From contig DATCKS010000330.1 of assembly GCA_036562265.1 (NCBI GenBank), positions 1 to 7,871 on the forward strand: a stretch of DNA of 7,871 bases. The letters run 5' to 3'. Origin of the DNA: DASVDK01 sp036562265 [NCBI: Thermodesulfobacteriota bacterium]. GTDB taxonomy: Bacteria > DASVDK01. Below the pieces are notes generated by a model that did no database searches, was not told the DNA's origin, and was given only the letters and a program-made list of their open reading frames with translations. Below are positions 1 to 6,099 of the stretch, piece by piece. Every line of letters starts with the position of its first letter. Within the stretch, counting starts at the first letter, position 1. Both the position numbers and the translations under genes were made by a program.

Positions 1-988
1 TCCAGTTGCCCTTCGTGAGGAGGTAGTAGAAGCGCTCCGGGCGTTTGAGGTCGGCCACGAGGAGCCCCGCCGTGATGAGCGTGAAGAGAAACGCGAGGGC
101 CGGGGCGGCCGTGCCGAAGAGGGCGCTCCGCTCGCCGAGCCCGACGCCGAGCGCCGCCGCCATGAGGAGGAAGGCTCCCGCCGCGATCGACTTGGTCCAG
201 AGGTAGGCCGAGACGAGGCCGCCCCACGGCGTCTCGTGGGCCACGTTGTAGTTCACCTGGCCGCCCTCGGTGAGGTAGCCGGCCGCGACCGACTCGCCCG
301 GCCGCCCGCCGCGACCGCCTCCGCCTTCACGGACGAGCGTCGCGAGGTCGATCGCCCGCCCGTGCCCGCCGTGCGACGTGTCGCGGTGTTGCGACCACAT
401 GCCGCCCTGGGGGTCGGTGAACATCGCCGGGTCGAGGGCGGCCGTCTCGGCCCCCACGTACCAGAGCTTGGGCTTTGTGCCCTGCTCCGGCCGGCGAACC
501 GCGACGTTCTCCCGCCCGAGGGTGCGGGCGATGCGGCTCGTCGGGTCGTCGAGGTCGCCCGAGATGATCGCCTGCGTCGGACAGACCAGCACGCAGGCCG
601 GCTCGAGGCCGACCTCCACCCGGTGCGCGCAGTAGTGGCACTTGGCGGCGGTGTTGGTGGCCGGGTCGATGTAGATCGCGTCGTAGGGGCAGGCCTGCAT
701 GCAGGCCTTGCAGCCGATGCAGCGCCGGTTGTCGAAGTCGACGATGCCGTCCGGCCGGCGGTAGAGCGCGGAGGTGGGGCAGATCGCGGTGCAGGGGGAG
801 TTCGCGCAGTGGTTGCAGCGCTGGACCAGGAAGTGGCGACGGGTGTTCGGATAGGTGCCTTTCTCGACCGACTTCACCCACGTGCGGAAGACGCCAACCG
901 GCACCTGGTTTTCCGACTTGCAGGCGACCGTACAGGCGTGACACCCGATGCACCTGCGCTGGTCGATGACGAAGCCGTACGTCGGCAC
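1..988 (-). CDS. 4Fe-4S ferredoxin fused to NrfD-type membrane subunit (3' partial)
   Basis: Reading from GTG at 988 gives 329 residues before the window ends. Residues 1-137 carry four [4Fe-4S] cysteine sets of the DmsB/PsrB/NrfC type: C13/16/19/23, C58/61/66/70, C90/93/96/100 and C117/120/132/136. After a polar linker, with a Gly/Arg-rich stretch near 222-231, the sequence HETPWGG (251-257) begins two hydrophobic segments, about 257-284 and 288-312. These are followed by DLKRPERFYYLL, a typical NrfD/PsrC signature. In the family, the ferredoxin part passes electrons between a molybdopterin or other catalytic subunit and the quinone-binding membrane subunit; here both parts are one polypeptide. 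No Tat or Sec signal is visible at the N-terminus. The gene appears to be first in its transcription unit, so a catalytic subunit would lie beyond the left edge. The substrate (polysulfide, tetrathionate, DMSO or other) cannot be inferred. The start is supported by GAGGAG 6 nt upstream and by cysteines beginning at residue 13. Confidence 0.9.
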   Translation of the reverse strand, partial: MPTYGFVIDQRRCIGCHACTVACKSENQVPVGVFRTWVKSVEKGTYPNTRRHFLVQRCNHCANSPCTAICPTSALYRRPDGIVDFDNRRCIGCKACMQACPYDAIYIDPATNTAAKCHYCAHRVEVGLEPACVLVCPTQAIISGDLDDPTSRIARTLGRENVAVRRPEQGTKPKLWYVGAETAALDPAMFTDPQGGMWSQHRDTSHGGHGRAIDLATLVREGGGGRGGRPGESVAAGYLTEGGQVNYNVAHETPWGGLVSAYLWTKSIAAGAFLLMAAALGVGLGERSALFGTAAPALAFLFTLITAGLLVADLKRPERFYYLLTKGNW

Positions 989-994
989 GTCGCC

Positions 995-1000
995 CTCCTC
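995..1000 (-). promoter_or_regulatory. Ribosome binding site of the ferredoxin-NrfD gene
   Basis: GAGGAG on the minus strand lies 6 nt before GTG at 988. It decides the GTG start, because no ATG lies near the first cysteine motif in this frame. Confidence 0.75.
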
Positions 1001-1056
1001 GAGGGAAGCCCGTGACACACCGTTCGGAACAATCTACGCGACCGCCGGGTATCAGG

Positions 1057-1086
1057 CAAATAGCAAGTTGCGGGGAAGGGTATCAA
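1057..1086 (-). promoter_or_regulatory. Candidate sigma70-type promoter for the ferredoxin-NrfD gene
   Basis: On the minus strand, TTGATA (1086-1081) is followed after 18 nt by TATTTG (1062-1057), directly preceded by TGC, which makes an extended -10 element. Transcription would start near 1050, giving a leader of about 60 nt before GTG 988. The surrounding 1050-1100 stretch is clearly more AT-rich than the rest of the window. A second -10-like TATAAA lies upstream (1098-1093) but has no matching -35. The call rests on motif matching only. Confidence 0.45.
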
Positions 1087-1205
1087 GGATCGTTTATATG
1101 CAGGCGGGCTCGGGAGGTCGCGTCGTGCGGAGCACGCAACCGCGCTCGGTGCGGCGCGGTCATGGCGCTCGAGCGGAGATCGAAGGTCGTCACGCACCTC
1201 CGGTC

Positions 1206-1227
1206 CGGCTCGTGACACGACGAGCCG
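1206..1227. repeat. Hairpin-forming inverted repeat, 8-bp stem
   Basis: CGGCTCGT (1206-1213) and ACGAGCCG (1220-1227) are exact reverse complements separated by 6 nt. It lies 51 nt past the HNH stop codon and upstream of the ferredoxin-NrfD promoter, so it could help end HNH transcription. There is no T-run on either side, so it is not a classical intrinsic terminator. The rest of 989-1278 holds no gene that I can support. Confidence 0.4.
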
Positions 1228-1278
1228 CGCTCTTGCCGCCGGCGACACGTCAGCCCCATCGTCCCCCTGCCTCTCGTC

Positions 1279-2475
1279 CTACGGCGGCCGGACGGCCGAG
1301 GCCCAACTCGGTTCGAACCGAGTTCGCACGGGCCCAGAGGCCCGGTACGCCCCGGTGTAGACGGCCGCCGGTTCCCGCACCTGCGACTCGCCCCAGGGGC
1401 CGAACACGCGCTCGGCCTCGTACCCGTTGTGCGCCCGACAGCGCAGTTCGATGTTCGCCACGGTCGCCGCGCCGCCTTCGGCGTACGGCCGCACGTGGTG
1501 GAACTCGAGAAAGCCCCGCTCGGCGCATCGCCGCCCCGTCCGGCTCACGAACGCGCACCGTCCCCCGTCGCGCGCCCAGACCGCTCGCTTGACCGCCGCT
1601 GGCACGTGGCGCGAGCCGGGTCTCGGGGGCGTGCCGGCTCGGGGCCGCTCGGTCGCGCCCACCTTCTGCTTGAGGAGCGTGTCGACGAGGACGGTGAGGG
1701 CGCGGTCGAGCACCTGGGCGACGTCGCCGTCGGGGATCTGGTGGCGCAGGAGGTCCTGCGCCTGTCGCAGCTTGGCGTAGGTCTCGGCGCTTGCGGTGAA
1801 CTGGACCTTGTAGCGGTCGGGCGCCAGGGGCGCGACGACCGGCGGCCGTGCGGGCGGCACCTGCGCCGGGGCGGGTGCCGGCGCCGGCCGTTGCTCCACC
1901 ACTGCCGGCGCCGGTAGTGAGGCCGGCGGAGCCACGCTCGCCGACGGCTCCGGGACCGGGACAGACGGGCTCGCCAGCGCCGATTGCACGGAAGGTGGCG
2001 GCGTGGCTGGTACCGCCCGCGGCGCCGGCAGCCGGCGTACCGAGGCGGGCACGGGCGGCTGGGGACGAAGCGCCGCCACCAGCGCCTCGACCTCCCGCCG
2101 GCTCTTGTGTCGCACCTGGTCCAGCAGGTCCCGATGAGTCTCCCCTGTCAGGTGCGGCGCGAGGAGCGTCACCGTCGTGAGCGTGATCGAGCCGTCGGCA
2201 AGGCGCTCGAGGAGGATCGGGAACCGCCGCGCCGCGCGCGCCGCCTCGATCCGGCCGTAGGCGGCGTGCTCGGAGAGGTGGAGGACCTGCGTGCAGTAGA
2301 CGAAGAGGGACGAGCAGCCCTCGGCGAGGTAGAGGCGCCGGGCGTCGAGTTCGGCGAGGTGCGCGATGAGCGCGACGGTCGCCTCGCGTTCGCGGGCGGC
2401 GAGCCGCGGCACGGTGGCGAGGAGTTCCGAGTCGGAGAGTTGCGCGGGGTGAGCAAGCATGGGCATGGCGGCCAT
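1279..2475 (-). CDS. HNH endonuclease family protein with DUF222/13E12-like N-terminal region
   Basis: This 398-residue protein has three parts. Residues about 10-135 are helical and Leu/Ala/Arg-rich (LSDSELLATV, then LSEHAAYGRIEAARAARRFP), resembling the DUF222 region of 13E12-type proteins. Residues about 138-220 are a Pro/Ala/Val-rich low-complexity linker. Residues about 220-360 contain a helical segment (YKVQFTASAETYAKLRQAQD) and the HNH nuclease: VWARDGGRC, then FHHVRPYAEGG (H326, H327), N341, and RCRAHN (H349, N350). C307, C317 and C346 may bind metal. HNH domains cut or nick DNA with a single metal ion. ATG 2475 is the furthest possible start: TGA and TAG lie in frame just upstream, and AGAAGG precedes it. 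Residues 361-398 extend beyond the domain, and 384-391 are encoded by a 20-bp palindrome that recurs upstream of the gene. The neighbours on both sides are functionally unrelated, which suggests insertion. The target and biological role are unknown; 13E12-type genes in mycobacteria are repetitive and suspected to be mobile. Confidence 0.85.
   Translation of the reverse strand: MAAMPMLAHPAQLSDSELLATVPRLAAREREATVALIAHLAELDARRLYLAEGCSSLFVYCTQVLHLSEHAAYGRIEAARAARRFPILLERLADGSITLTTVTLLAPHLTGETHRDLLDQVRHKSRREVEALVAALRPQPPVPASVRRLPAPRAVPATPPPSVQSALASPSVPVPEPSASVAPPASLPAPAVVEQRPAPAPAPAQVPPARPPVVAPLAPDRYKVQFTASAETYAKLRQAQDLLRHQIPDGDVAQVLDRALTVLVDTLLKQKVGATERPRAGTPPRPGSRHVPAAVKRAVWARDGGRCAFVSRTGRRCAERGFLEFHHVRPYAEGGAATVANIELRCRAHNGYEAERVFGPWGESQVREPAAVYTGAYRASGPVRTRFEPSWASAVRPP
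1305..1324. repeat. 20-bp perfect palindrome, copy 1
   Basis: AACTCGGTTCGAACCGAGTT is exactly its own reverse complement, with no spacer. It lies inside the last 15 codons of the HNH frame and encodes residues 384-391 (RTRFEPSW) on the minus strand. An identical copy is at 2715-2734. The flanking bases differ between copies. Confidence 0.9.
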
Positions 2476-2662
2476 GCTTCCCTTCTATCACGGGGGTTCC
2501 GGAGGGCTTCCGAGGCGCCGTCGAGTGAGACACATGGGCGCGACCGGCGTCGAAGGCTCCCGATCCGAGAAACGCCGCCTGGCGGGCGGTCCCTGTCTCT
2601 ACAGAGCCATCGCCGAGATGACCCCGTCCCGCTCGGCGAGGCCCCCGGCGAAGCTGTCAAGC

Positions 2663-2698
2663 GTGTTTTCGAAGGCGCGGGGTGTTTTCGACGGCACG
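2663..2698. repeat. Two-copy tandem direct repeat, 19-bp period
   Basis: GTGTTTTCGAAGGCGCG (2663-2679) and GTGTTTTCGACGGCACG (2682-2698) match at 15 of 17 positions. The TTTT runs stand out in this GC-rich setting. The repeat lies 16 nt to the left of palindrome copy 2 (2715-2734), so it is inside the palindrome-bounded block. It could be a protein-binding site or an element end. Confidence 0.6.
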
Positions 2699-2712
2699 CG
2701 CGGCCGCTCGCG

Positions 2713-2736
2713 CGAACTCGGTTCGAACCGAGTTCG
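2713..2736. repeat. Perfect palindrome, copy 2 (20-bp core at 2715-2734)
   Basis: The core AACTCGGTTCGAACCGAGTT is identical to the copy at 1305-1324. Here the symmetry extends by CG on each side to 24 bp. It is non-coding, 239 bp upstream of the HNH start and about 135 bp upstream of the leuS -35 element. There is no T-run, so it is unlikely to be an intrinsic terminator. Confidence 0.9.
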
Positions 2737-2868
2737 AGTCGGGATGCCGCTCTGAGGAGGACCGGATCGCAACGAGCCTCCCGGTGACGCTGTCGAGGCC
2801 GTTCTCGCGGAGCGGCCCCCGGAGCGAAGCCGGTCCGGACGGCGTGCGCCGGCGGCGCCGGGCCAGGC

Positions 2869-2897
2869 TTGCCCCGGTCGGGGCCGCATGCTATAAA
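2869..2897 (+). promoter_or_regulatory. leuS operon promoter (sigma70-like)
   Basis: TTGCCC (2869-2874) and TATAAA (2892-2897) are separated by exactly 17 nt, with an AT-rich stretch downstream. Transcription would start near 2904, giving a leader of about 35 nt. That is too short for a T-box or other large leader structure. The spacer contains the inverted repeat GCCCCG-GT-CGGGGC (2871-2884), which overlaps the -35 and might bind a regulator. Confidence 0.6.
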
Positions 2898-2928
2898 CTC
2901 TCGATTACTCAGCCGATTTCCGTTTTCC

Positions 2929-2933
2929 AGGAG
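2929..2933 (+). promoter_or_regulatory. Ribosome binding site of leuS
   Basis: AGGAG stands 5 nt before ATG 2939 and fixes the leuS start. The next in-frame Met is residue 60, too far inside the conserved core. Confidence 0.75.
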
Positions 2934-2938
2934 CCCCC

Positions 2939-5491
2939 ATGACCGACTCCACCCGGGTCTCGCCCGAGCCCGCGACCGAGAGCCCGGCCGCTCGTCCGCG
3001 CGCCGATCGGTACGACCCCAAGGCGGTCGAGCCGAAGTGGCAGGCGCGCTGGGCCCAGGGCCGGGTGTTCGAGGTCGACGAGGACCCGGCGAAGCCCAAG
3101 TACTACTGCCTCGAGATGTTCCCGTACCCGTCGGGTCGGATCCACATGGGGCATGTCCGCGTCTACTCCATCGGCGACGTGATCGCCCGCTACAAGCGGA
3201 TGCGGGGGTTCAACGTCCTGCACCCGATGGGGTGGGACGCCTTCGGCATGCCGGCCGAGAACGCGGCCATCAAGAACAAGACCCACCCGGCCGAGTGGAC
3301 GTACAAGAACATCGGCTACATGAAGTCGCAGCTCCAGCGGATGGGGCTCTCGTACGACTGGCGCCGCGAGGTGACGACCTGCGCGCCGGAGTACTACCGC
3401 TGGGAGCAGTGGCTCTTCACGCGGATGTTCCAGAAGGGACTCGCGTACAAGCGCCTCGGCACGGTCAACTGGTGCCCGGTCGACGAGACGGTCCTCGCCA
3501 ACGAGCAGGTGGAGGGCGGCCGGTGCTGGCGCTGCGGGGCGGAGGTGACCACGCGCGAGCTGTCGCAGTGGTTCTTCCGGATCACGGCCTACGCCGAGGA
3601 GCTGCTCGAGGGGCTCGACCGGCTCACGGGCTGGCCGGAGCGGGTCGTGACCATGCAGCGCAACTGGATCGGCAAGTCGGTCGGCGCGGAGATCGAGTTC
3701 GACGTCGAGGGGTCCTCGGAGCCGATCCGCGTCTTCACGACGCGTCCCGACACGCTCGGGGGGGCCACGTTCATGAGCCTCGCGCCCGAGCACCCGCGCG
3801 TGGCCGAGCTGGCGAAGCAGGGGGGACGCGAGGCGGAGGTGGCCGCCTTCGTGGAGAAGGTCCGCCGGCAGGAGAGGATCCGCCGGACGGCCGAGGATCA
3901 GGAGAAGGAAGGGGTCTTCACCGGCGCCTACTGCGTGAACCCGCTGAACGGCCGCCGGATGCCGATCTGGGTGGCGAACTTCGTCCTCATGGACTACGGC
4001 ACCGGCGCGGTCATGGCGGTGCCGACCGGCGACCAGCGCGACTTCGAGTTCGCGAGGAAGTACGGGCTGCCGATGGTCCTCTCGGTGACGCCGAAGGGCG
4101 AGCCGCCACTCGACCCGGCGAAGATGACCGAGGCCTACACGGCGCCCGGCGTCCTGGTCAACTCGGGGCCGTTCGACGGCATGGACAGCGAGGCGGCGAA
4201 GGACGCCATCGCGGAGTGGCTCGCCGCGCGCGGCAAGGGGCGCAAGACGGTGAGCTACCGGCTGCGAGACTGGGGCATCAGCCGCCAGCGCTACTGGGGC
4301 GCGCCGGTCCCGATCATCTACTGCCCGGACCACGGCGCCGTGCCGGTGCCGGACGACCAGCTCCCGGTCGTGCTCCCCGAGGACGTGGAGTTCACGGGGA
4401 CGGGGGCCTCGCCGCTCGCGAAGCTCGAGCGCTTCGTCAACGCGCCGTGCCCGACGTGCGGCAAGATGGGCCGCCGCGAGACCGACACGATGGACACGTT
4501 CGTCGAGTCGTCGTGGTACTTCGCGCGGTACACGTCGCCGGGCTACGACCGGGGGATGTTCGACCGGCTCAAGGCGAAGTACTGGCTGCCGGTCGACCAG
4601 TACATCGGCGGCGTCGAGCACGCGATCCTCCACCTCCTCTACGCGCGCTTCTACACGAAGGTCATGCGCGACTTCGGCCTCGTGGACTTCGACGAGCCGT
4701 TCACGAACCTCCTCTCCCAGGGGATGGTCATCAAGGACGGCGCCAAGATGTCGAAGTCGCACGGCAACGTGGTCGACCCCGACGCGCTGATCGACCAGTA
4801 CGGGGCCGACACGGCGCGGCTCTTCAGCCTCTTCGCCGCCCCGCCCGAGAAGGACCTCGAGTGGAGCGACCAGGGGGTCCAGGGCTGCTTCCGCTTCATC
4901 TCGCGCGTCTGGCGGCTCGTGGTGGAGGAGCCCGACCTCTGGCGCGACGGCCCGGAGGTGGGCGTTTCGGTCGATCGCGAGGCGCTCCCGCGCGAGCTGG
5001 CCGCCCTGCGGCGCAAGACGCACGCGACGATCAAGAAGGTCACCGACGACCTCGACGGGTTCCGCTTCAACACGGCCATCGCCGCCATCATGGAGCTCGT
5101 GAACGCGATCTACCTCGCCCGCGAGGCGCACGGGACGGCCGGCGCGGCCGGCAGTGTGCTGCGCGAGGCGATCGTCGCGGTGGTGCGCCTGCTCGCGCCG
5201 TTCGTGCCCCACGTCGCGGACGAACTCTGGGAGCGGATGGGCGGCCGCGAGACGCTCGTCTTCCAGAACTGGCCCACCTTCGACCCCGCCCTGGTGCAGG
5301 CCGACGAGGTGCTCATCGTCGTGCAGGTGAACGGGAAGGTGAGGAGCCGCATCACGCTCCCCGCCGACAGCCCCGAGGACGACGTGCGAGCGGCGGCGCT
5401 GGCCGACGCCCGGGTGCGGGAGTTCACCGGCGGCAAGCCGCCGCGCAAGGTGGTGGTCGTGCCGAACAAGCTCGTGAGCATCGTGGTGTGA
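2939..5491 (+). CDS. leuS: Leucyl-tRNA synthetase
   Basis: This cytoplasmic class Ia synthetase attaches leucine to tRNA-Leu using ATP. At 850 residues it has the usual bacterial length. Visible landmarks: [11 protein letters not shown] with the HIGH-type motif HMGH at 69-72; zinc-domain cysteines (C179, C196, C199); the CP1 editing domain with the Thr-rich [12 protein letters not shown] (267-278) and the leucine-sensing aspartates in GDQRD (D365, D368); [14 protein letters not shown] (443-456); a second Cys pair (C504, C507); KMSKS at 603-607; and the C-terminal tRNA-binding region ending NKLVSIVV. The first 23 residues are a polar extension before the conserved [12 protein letters not shown]. 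One oddity: the editing site normally reads His-Asp-x-Arg-Asp, but residue 364 is Gly where His is usual; both aspartates remain. Its stop codon overlaps the start of lptE, so the two are translationally coupled and head an operon with holA. Confidence 0.98.
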   Translation: MTDSTRVSPEPATESPAARPRADRYDPKAVEPKWQARWAQGRVFEVDEDPAKPKYYCLEMFPYPSGRIHMGHVRVYSIGDVIARYKRMRGFNVLHPMGWDAFGMPAENAAIKNKTHPAEWTYKNIGYMKSQLQRMGLSYDWRREVTTCAPEYYRWEQWLFTRMFQKGLAYKRLGTVNWCPVDETVLANEQVEGGRCWRCGAEVTTRELSQWFFRITAYAEELLEGLDRLTGWPERVVTMQRNWIGKSVGAEIEFDVEGSSEPIRVFTTRPDTLGGATFMSLAPEHPRVAELAKQGGREAEVAAFVEKVRRQERIRRTAEDQEKEGVFTGAYCVNPLNGRRMPIWVANFVLMDYGTGAVMAVPTGDQRDFEFARKYGLPMVLSVTPKGEPPLDPAKMTEAYTAPGVLVNSGPFDGMDSEAAKDAIAEWLAARGKGRKTVSYRLRDWGISRQRYWGAPVPIIYCPDHGAVPVPDDQLPVVLPEDVEFTGTGASPLAKLERFVNAPCPTCGKMGRRETDTMDTFVESSWYFARYTSPGYDRGMFDRLKAKYWLPVDQYIGGVEHAILHLLYARFYTKVMRDFGLVDFDEPFTNLLSQGMVIKDGAKMSKSHGNVVDPDALIDQYGADTARLFSLFAAPPEKDLEWSDQGVQGCFRFISRVWRLVVEEPDLWRDGPEVGVSVDREALPRELAALRRKTHATIKKVTDDLDGFRFNTAIAAIMELVNAIYLAREAHGTAGAAGSVLREAIVAVVRLLAPFVPHVADELWERMGGRETLVFQNWPTFDPALVQADEVLIVVQVNGKVRSRITLPADSPEDDVRAAALADARVREFTGGKPPRKVVVVPNKLVSIVV

Positions 5492-6015
5492 GGGGAGGCC
5501 GGCTTCGCGGTCTCGTCGCCCAGGCCGCGGCGCTCGCCGTGGTCCTGGCCGGCTGCGGCTACACGTTCCAGGGGGCGCAGAAGGCGCTGCCGGGAGGCGC
5601 GACGACGATCGCGATCCCGATGCTCGCCAACCCCACGCTCGAGCCGGAGCTGGCGGTGATCCTCACGGCCGCCATCCGCGACCAGTTCGCGCGCACGCAG
5701 GCGATCCGCCTGGTCCGGACGGAGGCGGCGGAGGCGATCCTCCGCGGCCGGGTCGTCGGTTTCTCGGTCGACACGATCGCCTTCGACTCGCAGGGGCTCG
5801 CCCTCGAGTACCGGGCCACGCTGACGCTGAATCTCACCCTCACCGACCCCGACGGCGGCCGGATCTTCTGGGCCGACCCGGCCGTGCGGGGCACCGACAC
5901 CTACCGGGCGGCCAGCGACCCGCTCGTCACCGAGGCGAACCGGCGAGAGGCGGTGCGACGGATCGCGGCCGACATCGGGCGATCGGTCAGGGACCGGGTG
6001 CTCGCCGGCTTCTGA
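5488..6015 (+). CDS. lptE: LPS-assembly lipoprotein LptE
   Basis: LptE is an outer-membrane lipoprotein that plugs and helps assemble the LptD translocon, which inserts lipopolysaccharide in the outer leaflet. This 175-residue protein has a basic N-terminus (RGGRLRG), a hydrophobic stretch (9-21) and a lipobox LAGC with the lipidated cysteine at position 23, followed by GYTFQG, a typical LptE beginning. The mature part shows the expected [16 protein letters not shown] strand-helix, a central beta region ([26 protein letters not shown]) and a C-terminal helix ([21 protein letters not shown]). The start is GTG 5488, overlapping the leuS stop as GTGA; no ATG lies before the signal peptide and no strong ribosome binding site is seen, so translation probably depends on leuS termination. 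The leuS-lptE-holA order is conserved in many Gram-negative bacteria and supports the call. Confidence 0.92.
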   Translation: MRGGRLRGLVAQAAALAVVLAGCGYTFQGAQKALPGGATTIAIPMLANPTLEPELAVILTAAIRDQFARTQAIRLVRTEAAEAILRGRVVGFSVDTIAFDSQGLALEYRATLTLNLTLTDPDGGRIFWADPAVRGTDTYRAASDPLVTEANRREAVRRIAADIGRSVRDRVLAGF

Positions 6016-6099
6016 CCGGCGTCACGCCGCGACCTGGGCCGCGTCGTCCGGTCGCGAGACCCGCGCGGTGACGAGGGCGGGGGACGAGCGGGAAGGCGG

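Larger units (their letters stand above)
1305..2734 (-). mobile_element. Candidate HNH-encoding element bounded by palindromes
   Basis: Two identical 20-bp palindromes enclose the HNH gene and its upstream region, about 1.43 kb in all, between a respiratory gene and leuS. A nuclease gene bracketed by identical palindromes, and placed between unrelated transcription units, is what an insertion or homing-type element could look like. I see no transposase or recombinase and no clear target-site duplication outside the palindromes. The palindromes could equally be members of a dispersed repeat family unrelated to mobility of this gene. The boundaries are therefore hypothetical. Confidence 0.3.
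2476..2938. other. Intergenic region between divergent HNH gene and leuS
   Basis: The two genes face away from each other here. The stretch holds the second palindrome (2713-2736), a 19-bp-period direct repeat (2663-2698) and the leuS promoter (2869-2897). I find no protein-like reading frame: the open frames across it are composition-driven and match nothing I recognise. No convincing HNH promoter is visible. A TTGACA on the minus strand (2660-2655) has no -10 at a usable distance. Confidence 0.7.

Noticed and set aside
236-1015. A 259-residue plus-strand frame and other frames over 1-988
   Set aside because: The minus-strand frame here contains four perfect [4Fe-4S] cysteine sets and an NrfD signature, so the opposing frames are shadows.
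1093-1098. TATAAA on the minus strand upstream of the ferredoxin-NrfD gene
   Set aside because: No matching -35 at the right distance. The TTGATA/TGC-TATTTG pair just downstream fits better.
2655-2660. TTGACA on the minus strand upstream of the HNH gene
   Set aside because: No -10-like hexamer lies at 16-19 nt; the corresponding stretch is GC-rich.
2715-2734. Palindrome as part of a tRNA gene
   Set aside because: Only a T-arm-like stem is present. No acceptor stem, anticodon arm or D-arm can be formed around it.
1305-2734. Target-site duplication flanking the palindrome-bounded block
   Set aside because: The bases immediately outside the two palindromes share no direct repeat beyond CGAG-like matches, which are expected by chance.
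2909-5212. A 767-residue open frame antisense to leuS
   Set aside because: It mirrors leuS codon structure, has an Arg/Leu/Asp/His-biased composition without domains, and lies opposite an unmistakable synthetase gene.
2869-6015. A single 1048-residue open frame spanning leuS and lptE on the plus strand
   Set aside because: Its first 870 or so residues are the wrong frame of leuS, rich in Arg/Gly/Ala as expected for a GC-rich shadow. Only the last part, from 5488, is real (LptE).
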